Shown here in pieces: positions 51,259 to 61,340 of a stretch of DNA of 64,000 nucleotides. A program made the translations under genes and the position numbers. The stretch comes from Brassica napus (lineage: Eukaryota > Streptophyta > Magnoliopsida > Brassicales > Brassicaceae). The notes under the pieces are model-generated. The model was not told the origin of the DNA. It made no database searches and saw only the letters and a program-made list of their open reading frames with translations. The first letter of the stretch is position 1, and each line of letters begins with the position of its first letter. The DNA is taken from assembly GCF_020379485.1 (NCBI RefSeq), contig NC_063452.1:13495065-13559064 (forward strand), read 5' to 3'.

Positions 51259-52640
51259 TGGCTGACTTCCTTCACAAAGCTATTGGGGCGATGTCTCAGG
51301 ATGATGAGGAACCTTTGGTCCTCCCTGATAGTCCCCAGTACAGAGTCTTTGATGAGAATGAAACAAGTTTATTGGGCCGCCTACTTAACCCGGATTGTCA
51401 GTCGATGGAGAAGATGATTGACTACATGCCAACGGCGTGGCGTGTGCAAGGTAGAGTCCGTGGTATTGCTCTCTCTCGCGACATGTTCCAATTTGTGTTT
51501 CAGCGTGAGGAGGATTTAGTGAATGTCCTGAAGGACAGACCTTGGTCGTATAATCATTGGGCAATGGCGTTGGAGCGATGGTCTTCCTTTCCCCCGGAGA
51601 ACTTCCTTCAACATATGAGCCTCTGGATTCGCATCAGACACATTCCGGTGGATTTCTTCACGGTCAAGACAATGTTCAAATTGGCTTCAGAGATCGGTGA
51701 AGTGGAGGAGATTGCTTATGATCCTAAGGTATCTCATACTAAGGACTACATCTGGGCTCAAGTATTATTTGATAATACTAAGCCTCTGAAAGCATCTCGT
51801 AAACTGAGTACTCCTGGGAAAGTGGTTACTATTGAGTTTGACTATGAGAAGATCCACAAGAGGTGCTTCCATTGTCTGCGCCTCACGCATGAAAAGGTTC
51901 GTTGTCCCTTATTGAAGAAAGGTGCTCTAACCGATCGGAGAGCCTCCCCTGCTCCTACGGTGGAAGCGGAGAGAGGACAAAGTAAAGGAATTCTGGCTCA
52001 TTCGATTCAGCCCTTTGATGGCCCCCTTGGCTTTCCACCTTTATTCCCAGAGCTTTCTAAACAATACTTGAGGAGGGCTATGCAATACATCTCGCATTCT
52101 GATCCAACAGAAATGATGGCTAGAATTGAAAGAGTAAGACAAGGAATTGAAGCAGAATCCTCTATGCGTCTCACAAGGATATCAGGAGACTTGGATAAGG
52201 GCAAAGGTCATGTCTTTAGCTACAAGGAACCATCCTTCACTCAGCTCTTGCAATGTCAATCTGAAAAGGCTATGGCATTGTCTGGGAAGATGCATGCCAC
52301 CCATGAAGAGGAACCAGACTCATCTTCTTTGCATGCTTCTGCTCTCTCTACTCCCGTCTTGATTTCGACGGGTTTTCAGTTAGGCCCCTTGTCGGAGGGG
52401 CGTGTTTCTGGGAATCTGAGTCAAAGGAAAGTAGTGCGCAAACGACCTACGGCGTGGAAGAGGAAAATGAATACAACTGATCGTGCTGTGGCCGAAGAAC
52501 AAGTGGGTACATCTCTCGAACCTTCTCAGCGGAGCTCGAAGAGGAAGTCTACTTTACCTATGCTTGCGTCAGACAACAAAAACCCAAGAACATCAGAACC
52601 TACGGTGGCTTCCAGTTTGAAGCCGCTGCCTCCCCAATGA
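51259..52640 (+). CDS. LINE ORF1: DUF4283 and zinc-knuckle protein
   Basis: About 460 codons from MADFLHKAIGAM; the frame is open further 5' to 50958, but that part lacks family similarity. Residues about 45-190 form the DUF4283 fold found in plant LINE ORF1 (LLGRLLNP.., VQGRVRGIALSRDMFQFVF.., WALERW-like block, WIRIRHIPVDFFT). A zf-CCHC_4-type knuckle CFHCLRLTHEKVRC follows at about residue 208. The C-terminal half is Ser/Arg/Lys-rich. ORF1 proteins bind the element RNA. Its TGA overlaps the ORF2 start as ATGA. Confidence 0.85.
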
Positions 52641-55600
52641 GTGTTTGGTGCTGGAACTGTCAAGGTGCAGGAAGCACGGAGACAGTTCAGATCATTCGGG
52701 AAGTGCGTCGTAAGTACTTTCCGGATATTATGTTTTTGATGGAGACAAAGCAGCAGTTTGGTTACATTTCTGATTTGCAACAGAGATTGGGTTATGATGG
52801 TATCTACACGGTTGAGCCTCTAAGCCTTAGTGGAGGCTTGGCGGTTTTTTGTAAAAGCAGTTATGGAGTTGAGATTCTTTCAGGTGACAAGAGAATCATT
52901 GACTTGAAGGTTTCAGTTCGTTCATTGTCTTTCTTTCTCTCATGTGTCTATGGTGATCCAGTGAGAGAAAGACGCCAAGAGGTGTGGGACAGATTAGTGG
53001 AGATTGGGCTTAGGAGGAATGAGCCTTGGTTGCTAGCTGGTGATTTTAATGAACTGATGTCAAATGAGGACAAATTAGGTGGTGCTGTGAGAGAAGAATC
53101 CAGCTTCTGGGGCTTTCGTGATATGGCAAGAAGTTGCAAGATCAGAGAGCTACGCAGTTCGGGTAATCCCCTGTCGTGGGGAGGCTGGAGAGAGTTGGTT
53201 TGGGTTCAATGCCGCCTTGATAGGTGCTTTGGTAACGATGCGTGGTTCAATTTGTTTCCAAGATCGAGTGTGGAATATGGTGATATGTGGGGCTCTGACC
53301 ATAGACATATGCTGATAGGCTTTGTTCTGGAGCAAAGGGAACTCAAACGAGGAAGATTTTATTTAAATAATCGCTTGCTTCACCGTCAAGGTTTTGAAGA
53401 AGTGGTCGTTCAGGGATGGGGAGATTCAGGTGATCCAATGAGCATTATGGATCGCATCTCTCAGGTTTGGAGAGGTATATCCAGATGGAAAAAGACCTCT
53501 GATCTTAATTTTCATGAGCGTATACTGCGACTCAAAGCTGCATTGGAGAGGGAGGTTTCCAAGCTTTATCCGATACGAGCGGTGCTTAAGAGGATTACGA
53601 AACAACTAGCGGAGGCCTATATGGAGGAGGAGAGATACTGGAGGCAAAAATGCAGAGAAGAATGGCTCAAAGAAGGAGACCGTAATACAAAGTATTTCCA
53701 CAATGTGGTTAAGGGAAAGAAGGTCCAGAACCGGCTTCTCATGCTGCTAGACGAAGCTGGGGAGGAGCACTTTTCTGAAGGTTCTAAAGGACATATAGCT
53801 ACTGAATACTTCAGAAAGCTATTCTTAAGCTCTAATCCTTATGAGCTAGACCTCTTGTTTAATGGCTTCCAGAGTCGCATAACAGAGGAAATGAATGCTA
53901 ACCTTATTGCTCCAGTCTCGTCTAAGGAAATTAGGAAGGCAGCCATGAGTGTTGATGGAGGTAGTGCACCGGGGGAAGATGGGTTGACTGGGAACTTCTA
54001 CCACCAATATTGGCATATAGTGGGCCCGGCAGTCACTAAGGAAGTCCAGAGTTTCTTCGATACGGCGGTGCTACCAGAAGGTTGGAATCATACCCAGTTG
54101 AGCCTCATCCCGAAAGTGGTAAATGCGAACCGGATGCAGGATCTCAGGCCTATCAGTCTCTGCTCAGTGCAGTATAAAATTATTTCCAAAGTCTTAAGTA
54201 ATAGACTGAAGATTATTTTACCAGAGGTGGTCTCTGAAACGCAAGGTGCCTTTGTCTCAGGCCGGTTAATATCAGACAACATCATAATAGCTCACGAGAT
54301 GGTTCATGCTCTTCGTACTAAGGAGGGAGTCTATAATGAAAATATGGCTATCAAGACTGATATGTCTAAGGCATATGATAGAGTGGAGTGGTGTTTTCTT
54401 GAGACTTTATTGGAGCGGCTTGGGTTTGCTCGAGAGTGGGTTCGATGGATCATGTCCTGCGTGAGCACGGTCACATATTCGGTCTTAATAAACGGGGCTT
54501 CACACGGATTCATTAAACCAGAGAGGGGCCTTCGTCAAGGGGACCCCTTGTCTCCTTTTCTCTTCATTTTATGTGCGGAGGCTCTTGTAAACGGTTTAAA
54601 TGCTTCAGCTGATTTGGACAAGATTCATGGTATCCAATTAGGCGCCTCTCGTCCTGCAGTGCATCATCTTCTGTTTGCAGATGACAGCCTGCTGATGTGT
54701 AAGGCGAGTGCAATGGAAGCAGAAGAGATTGTTAAATGTCTGAAAAGATATGGGGATGCTTCAGAGCAGATGATCAACCCTCTCAAGTCCTCTGTTATCT
54801 TTGGAGCCAAAGTCCCGGCTGATGTCAAGACTGAGATTCAAGGAATCTTGAACATCGAGAAAGAAGGAGGTGCATGGACTTACTTGGGACTCCCCGAGTG
54901 TTTTAGTGGCTCGAAAAGACAACTGCTCAGCTTCATTCGGAGTAAACTGCATGGGAGGCTTAATGGTTGGTTCGCAAAAGCTCTATCTCAAGGGGGTAAG
55001 GAGATCTTGTTGAAATCAGTTTGTCTAGCTCTGCCTATCTATGCTATGACTTGCTTCCGCCTTCCAAAGGACACTTGTGCTCGCCTTGTCAGTGCAATGA
55101 CAGAGTTCTGGTGGAGCAGTGGCTCTAATAGGAGGAAAATTGCTTGGGTATCATGGCAGAAATTATGCAAATCCAAAAGTGAAGGTGGCTTGGGCTTCAA
55201 GGATCTCGAGATGTTCAATCAATCCTTACTAGGGAAACAAGCATTTCGCATCTGGAGCAATCCTGATTCGCTAGTAGCGCGTGTGCTTAAGCACCGATAC
55301 TTCAGGAACTGATCTTTCATGGAGAGCAGTCTAGGTTCGCGGCCCTCTTATGCATTGAGAAGTATCCTCCATGGCCGAGAATTGCTCAAGCAAGGTTTAG
55401 TTCAGTCCATTGGCGATGGATCTAGAACTAATGTGTGGTGGGATAAGTGGATTATTGACAAAGTCCCACGTTCTCCTAACTACAGAGCTGATTCGGTGGT
55501 TGATCTTACACTAAAGGTGGAAGATCTTTTTGATCATCAAACGGGTGCATGGAATGAGAACCTGATTCGCCAAACCTTCAGTCCTTGTGATGCAGAGATT

Positions 55601-56781
55601 ATACTCAAAACAAGGAAGAACCCCAATAGGAGGGATAAGCTAATATGGGCATATACTAAAGATAGTACCTACACGTCCAAGAGTGGGTATAAGTTCCTGG
55701 AAATTGCAGAGGAAAGCCTCAACCCTACGGTTCCTGCAGTGTATCCTCTTGAAAAGAAGTTATGGACAGAGTTATGGAAAACCAAAACCTCTCCAAAACT
55801 GAGGAATTTTCTGTGGAGAATCCTTTCTGGTGCTTTGGCTGTTCGAACTCTATTACGTACGAGAGGTATCAACATCAATCCTACATGCCCAGCGTGGGCA
55901 GGGGCCCTGAGGATATTGTACATGTATTGTTTCATTGTCACAAAAGATGTTTGGGCAGGCTCTAATATCCCTATGCCTCCCTCGGGTTCTTGGTCGAACT
56001 CAGTCTTCCTTAATCTTTATCATCTTCTGAGATGCAGCAAAAGGACAAACCTGTCTCCAAGTGTTGCTCAAGTGTTTCCTTGGGTTCTTTGGCATATTTG
56101 GAAAGCCATGAATGAGTTCTGTTTTGAGCATACAAGACTTGCTCCGGCTAGTGTTCTTGATAAAGCTATGATGGATGCTGAAGTATGGAGAGAAACTATG
56201 GTGCCTAGTACAGCATTGGAAGCCCCTTTGGCTCCAGCTTCTATTGATGAGGTTCGCTGGCTGCGCCCTCCTCCTAACTGGCTTAAATGTAATGTGGCCT
56301 CGCTTGGACCTTTAATGCGCCACTGAGTGGAGCTGCCTGGCTACTTCGTGATGAGGAGGGTAAAGTACTTTTACACAGCCGACGGGCCTTCACAAGACTA
56401 GCATCTCCGCTTACTACGGAGCTTCATGCCCTTCTCTGGTCAGTAGAATCTATGGTTTCTCACCATTCTCAACGTGTGATTTTTGAAACCTCCGCTTTGG
56501 ATCTTCGGATGGCTCTTCTTCGACCAGATCTATTTCCTCAGTTTCATCTTCTGATCTCTGCCATCGTAGAGCGTTTGAGGCTTTTCCAGGATTGGAGTGT
56601 TAACGTTATTAAGAATGAGAGAAATTTAGCTGCTAAGTCGATCGCTAATAGTGTGACATCGGACAACCATTCTGAGTCTTATGTTGCATCAGGAGGACCT
56701 TTGTGGCTAAACGATCTGCTTATCAAAGAAGCTTCAGCCACGGCTTTGCGAGCTACCACTGTGGTTCCTGCTGCAGGATAA
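52637..56781 (+). pseudogene. LINE ORF2: endonuclease, reverse transcriptase, RNase H
   Basis: The first 891 codons (52637-55312) are open. An APE-type endonuclease starts at MSVWCWNCQGAGS with ETKQ, GDFNE and a C-terminal SDHR motif. RT follows at about 54060-54800: LIPKV, LRPISL, KTDMSKAYDRVEW, GLRQGDPLSPFLF and the catalytic LLFADDSLL. A TGA at 55310-55312 then interrupts; the zf-RVT domain continues from 55319. Compensating indels near 55890-55960 scramble the cysteines. Another frameshift near 56310 separates RNase H (WLLRDEEGKVLLHSRRAF, TTELHALLWSVES), open to 56781. Few lesions, so inactivated recently. Confidence 0.85.
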
Positions 56782-57124
56782 CGAAGACATTGAAGTGTTT
56801 GGCTTTGGTCTGATAGCTTCTCTTCTCTCTGTCTCAGCTTTTAAGTTGTTTTCTTATTATGCTGCCTAGTGGTGGTGTTTATTTACTGTTTTCAGCTTTT
56901 TTTTAACTTTCTCTGCTTTACTTTTCTGACTTTTGGTTTGCTTTGAGACTGTGTGGATGGCTCTGTATTGGTCTCATCTCTGGTTTGGGGATGAGATTAT
57001 CTCTTCTATCTAATGAAATTCAGTGTTAAAAAAAAGAATAGGGAGAAGGTATTGAGAATTCATTTAAGGAGGCATGGGGTATACGGAGTTAATCTCCCAA
57101 TTTTCTTTCAGTTTTAATGATATA

Positions 57125-58336
57125 CTAGACCTTGACCCGTCCGACCGGACGGGTATTTATTTTATGTTTTAGCTTGTTTATATTAAATTATGTATTAGTA
57201 ATATTTAAACATAAAGTTAGATTGAAAATTAATCTTTGCAGTTATAATTAAAATTAAAAGTTAATAAAATATTCTGATATAAATTTTAAATCTCCTAACT
57301 AAAATAATATAGGGATGGGTCATAATTTTTTTCCAATTCTAAAATCTTAGCATCCCTTAAAAACAAATAAAATAAATTTATAAATACATAAAATATATAA
57401 ACATATTTAAAATTAATTTCTATTAAAATAAATTTATTAAAGAACAATAATCTTGCGTTGTTGTTGTTGTTTATTTCTATAGTTTGTAATGAATTGCTCT
57501 TATTTATAGATAGGCCAAAAACATTGATTATTAAGATGTCTATCAAGTATACCTAAATTTTTTGAACTAAAGGATAAATCTTGGAATAAAGTTGAGATTT
57601 AGGAAAGATAATAAGTTAGATATTACGTGATTTTGGAAGATCGATCTTAAAGTTAGTATATGTGTGGTTTTTGGTGTGATATTGAGTAATAGCGTGATCT
57701 TAGGTTGACGAAAACGGTTTATTTTCAAAATCTACATATATTTTTAGCAGATACTCTGAATATACCATATTCGAAGGACATTTATAATTTAATACCAAAA
57801 TTATTTGGTAAGGCCGATTCAGTTTCTTTTATCCAATCCCGGTTTAGTTTAATAATTGGAAATTTTAAATTGTATAGTGTATACCATTCGTAGGTCGAGA
57901 GATAAAGTAGAAGTAGTCATTCTGTAGGGAAGAAGAAACAAACCAATACAAATTCAGGTTCGGTGCACGGTGCACGGTGCACGGTGCAACACAATGTTTT
58001 TAGAATCTTACTACAATTAAATAATATGTTTATCATGGATTGAATCGGTTTCAAAACTATGTACTTAGAGTATGAATTAAATTAAATTAGAAGTATTAAT
58101 AATGGAGTGTACCGGTTTTAAACGTGATACACATATGAAATACAAAATGGTAAATATATCACATAATGCAGTCAGTTTAGTTACAAGTTATTTTAGGATA
58201 AGGGACGTCAATTTGTTTACGGTGATTTAGGAAAATTTTAAAAGGATAGATTTTTAAGGTCAGTGGCAGTCAGATGTAATTATTTGGCAAAAGTTAGGGG
58301 TAAGTACTATTTGTACTTCAATTTTAATAGTTTAGA
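57125..58336 (-). mobile_element. Helitron, minus strand, 1.2 kb
   Basis: On the minus strand it begins A|TCTAAACTATTAAAATTG (58336) and ends with a strong hairpin ACCCGTCCGGTCGGACGGGT, then CAAGGT and CTAG|T (57125). Insertion is between A and T. No helicase; non-autonomous. It interrupts the tail of the older LINE. Confidence 0.88.
57961..57988. repeat. CGGTGCA heptamer repeat
   Basis: Four head-to-tail copies of CGGTGCA inside the Helitron. Confidence 0.88.
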
Positions 58337-58497
58337 TAATATAGTATGTTGATAAAAAAAAAAGGTTTAATTGACTTTCCAGCGACCATCGGATGATGTA
58401 CTCTATAGATAGAATGAACGCACGTGATAATCCACTGACTATGGCAGGCGTACAGTATCACTAGCTAAATCCAAAAAATGATGTTTTTTTTCAGTTA

Positions 58498-58839
58498 TGT
58501 TATATGATAAACTTTGAAATGATTCTTTATTTCTTTACCAACTCAAGCACTATGATCATCTACTCATCAAGCACTATGATCAACCACTCATTTACCAAAT
58601 CAAGCACCATCTTTGTTATTTTATGTATCGTTGCTCACTATAAATACCATCACTCATCTCACTCTTTTGTACACCAAAAAACAAGAACAAGAGTTTATAA
58701 TCAAAGAATCATTACATTTTCTTCTTCATTCTTATAATAAACTCTCTCCCTTATACTAGTGTTATTTGCTTCCTAAGGTATTAAATTCTACTCTTATTTA
58801 AATTTCTCGATACTATAAATTATAAGTTATTTCATAACA
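58498..58839 (+). repeat. 5' LTR of copia-type element
   Basis: Contains a TATA box TATAAATA at 58639-58646 and a direct repeat CAAGCACTATGATCA. Matches the sequence at 63732-64000. Confidence 0.88.
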
Positions 58840-58894
58840 CGTTATCAGCACGATCGTTCTGCAATTCGGTAAAATTTATTGTATCATATATACT

Positions 58895-59180
58895 CTGCTA
58901 TAATGGTCGGTATACCGCCTGTACTATTATTTATATTAAGTTATAATGGCCGGAATACCGCCTATATTATTTATTAATATTTTAATTAATTTACTGGACG
59001 GTCGAGCCGCCTTTATTTTCTGTTTGTTGTTAACTGGACGGCCGAGCCGCCTTTATTTTCTGTTTGTTGTTAACTGGTCGGCTGAGCCACCTTATATTTT
59101 GTTTATTGCTAATTGGTCGGTCGAGCCGCCGTATAATTTATTTATTATTCTGCATTGACCGGCTGAGCCGTCGCATAATT
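58895..59180. repeat. Minisatellite with GGNCGGNNGAGCCGCC core
   Basis: Six units of 35-50 bp share a GC-rich core (GGTCGGTATACCGCC, GGCCGGAATACCGCC, GGACGGTCGAGCCGCC, GGACGGCCGAGCCGCC and so on) joined by AT-rich spacers with TTTATTTTCTGTTTGTTGTT. Cores are near 58903, 58948, 58996, 59036, 59076 and 59117, with a last one near 59158. Confidence 0.8.
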
Positions 59181-59376
59181 TATTATCATAACAAAAAATA
59201 TTTATTCACCATAATTTTTATTTTTATCAAAATTTTATGAAATTTAATAGATTTGATTGATCGTTTAATACGATATTTTCAGACTGATTTTTAGTGCACT
59301 CGATTTAACCCCAACGGTCACAAAGAAAAATTTTCAAAAATTTCCCCTTTCTCCAACGGTCATGAACAGTGATTTT

Positions 59377-59496
59377 TATCTATAAATACAACTCATTTTC
59401 ACTCCATTTCATCATCCAAAACATTTCATCTTCTCTCAAAAAAAAAAAAAAAAAAAATTCAAATCGCTCTCCTCCGATTTTTTCATTTCAAGAAAG
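59377..59496 (+). promoter_or_regulatory. TATA box and leader of the 55-codon ORF
   Basis: TATAAATACA at 59381-59390 is followed by a CA/CT-rich leader (CACTCCATTTCATCATCC), an A-run and the ATG at 59497. The spacing is that of an ordinary plant promoter with a leader of roughly 80 nt. CAACGGTCA occurs twice upstream (59313 and 59354). Confidence 0.5.
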
Positions 59497-59664
59497 ATGA
59501 TTCGCGCACTTTTGTTTTTATATGCCATTTTTATTTGTGTTTCTATTTATGGTTTATTCGTTGGAGAATTTACTCCGAGTGAATTTAAGATGAATATCGG
59601 TTTAATTTTCTTTACATCGCTTCTCCTTGTAATTGCTTGCATGATTAATGTAAACGGTTTTTAA
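59497..59664 (+). CDS. Small two-membrane-segment protein, unrecognised
   Basis: 55 codons, MIRALLFLYAIFICVSIYGL at the start, ending in TAA. Two hydrophobic segments (about residues 4-22 and 33-50) flank a short polar loop (GEFTPSEFKMN), so a membrane hairpin is likely. The first segment could instead be a signal peptide. A well-placed TATA box and leader precede it. It lies where gag would be expected in a copia element, yet it resembles no gag part. I do not recognise the family. It could be a captured host mini-gene or a chance ORF in AT-rich DNA, where hydrophobic codons are favoured. Confidence 0.4.
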   Translation: MIRALLFLYAIFICVSIYGLFVGEFTPSEFKMNIGLIFFTSLLLVIACMINVNGF

Positions 59665-59711
59665 ATTATGAAGTTCATAATAAATGGTTCATTTTAAAAT
59701 TGCGAAATTCT

Positions 59712-59750
<39 letters not shown>

Positions 59751-61340
59751 ACGCTTGTCTATATGTAAGAATAATAGTTATTTGATGAATTAAATTTTGC
59801 TTATTATACTTTAATATGCTTCATGGTTTAATGGTATTAAGGAAACATACTTTATGATTCATGGTCTAACATCATAAAAGAAATTATTTGTAATCGGTTA
59901 GTTTTGTAGTCGATTAGTCTTTGGTCTAATATCATAAAAGAATTTGGATTATACGTTGATATTTACTAATGTAATGGCCATGTTTATATGAGCAAAATTT
60001 AAAGTTTTCAGGATTGTGTATTCTCTCGGAAAGATATGTACAAGTTATCAGCCAATTCAGAAACGTGAACAGCTGAAACTTTCATCGCCGATATACTTCT
60101 GTTTATAAGATAAGTATTTTTATGCTTTATATACAAGTTTAACAAACTTGATTAGATAAATCAATTTGCATGAAGTTGGCAGTGATATAAATTTGTTCAT
60201 TAAATTGATTGATAGGTTAAACTTTGTTAAAAAGCATGAGAGTAATAATATAGTCTATATAATAATTACTACGAAAGTTTTATTTATTTTCTGATATAAT
60301 AAGACACCTTTGTTAATACATATTTATATATATTTGAAATATTTTGATTTTATTACCATTTATATTGAAGATTTTAAGTTTAAAGCTTGACTCTAAAAGA
60401 TCCATAAATTTTGGAGAATAATATATATAAAAAATGTATTATCACCTGAAGTGATTACCTAAAGCTCATTTTGTATTTTGCATTTAAAGATCACAAGACC
60501 TGAAGTCTGTAAATAAAGCCAACAATGTTGGATGTTAAGTTTAAAAGTAAAATTTCTTCAAGAAATTTTTTTATGATGCATATATATTGAAAAATATCTA
60601 TTGATAAATCACGTCTAGTTGATTATGATTCATTCTCCTGAAGAAAATATGACATTTAAAAAACTCATAAATAGTGGTTTTAGACGTGAGCATAAATGAG
60701 GTCAAGGTCCAAAGAGTTTCTTTATAGAACTCATACTCTCACTTAAAGTTGAGAAAATAAACATGGTAATAAGGAAAAGAAATTATGAATTCATCTGAAG
60801 ATTAAAGAAAATTTATTGTGTGTACAATACAAGGTAGTAAAAACTTATAGAATGCTTAAAAAGAGGATATATATGATGCTCCAGAAGTATACATAGTATT
60901 ACTGCACATAAAAATTTAATTTAAAGTTCTTAAGAATGCAATTTAAAGTTCTTAAGGTATTGTATTTTTATAAGTATCAAAAGTTAAAAGGATCTACGAA
61001 AAATACATAACCCATGTAGGATATGTTGTTAATTAAGAAAATGAGATACATTCGAGATTGATAAACCTGTAGTATTATAATCTCGAGGGGAAGAGTTAAA
61101 GAATCTCACTTTTTATGATAAGTCAAACATCCAGAAGATTATGTTTACACTAAAAGTAAGATTGATGAATTTTTCTCAAAGTAAATCCGTAAGATTTTGA
61201 GACACTTATGTTGAGACAATAAGCAAACGAAATGATATATACATTTCAATCAGAAATAATTCTCAAAGCAGTATAAGTATTTTAGAGAAAATATCTACAG
61301 CCTCTTATATATTGTACTACACAAAGATTAGTATAATGAA
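59665..61340. other. Copia interior, AT-rich, no readable domain
   Basis: An (AT)n run lies at 59719-59749. The rest probably descends from gag and protease but is too decayed to assign. Confidence 0.4.
59719..59749. repeat. (AT)n microsatellite
   Basis: About 15 AT units. Confidence 0.9.

Larger units (their letters stand above)
50848..57033 (+). mobile_element. Nearly full-length LINE (L1-type), 6.2 kb
   Basis: Two ORFs in L1 order, a short A-rich tail (TTAAAAAAA at 57027-57035) and target duplications: AAGAATAGAGAAGGT at 50833-50847 and AAGAATAGGGAGAAGGT at 57034-57050, equal except for a two-base difference. ORFs are largely open, so it is fairly young. It is inserted about 50 bp inside the MULE right end. 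Confidence 0.88.
40742..57097 (-). mobile_element. Mutator-like element (VANDAL-like), with nested hAT and LINE
   Basis: The left end GGAGGATAACTCCATATACCC (40742-40762) and the inverted right end GGAGATTAACTCCGTATACCC (57097-57077) are degenerate terminal repeats. They are flanked by 9-mers TAATTTTCT (40733-40741) and CAATTTTCT (57098-57106), matching at 8 of 9; 9-bp duplication is the MULE rule. It encodes a MURA transposase (minus) and a DUF1985 protein (plus) in convergent orientation, the content of VANDAL elements. Without the hAT (1.7 kb) and LINE (6.2 kb) it was about 8.4 kb. Both genes are broken in this copy. Confidence 0.8.

Noticed and set aside
57295..57546. 83-codon minus-strand open frame inside the Helitron
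   Set aside because: Asn/Ile/Phe-rich AT-driven composition with no helicase or other domain.
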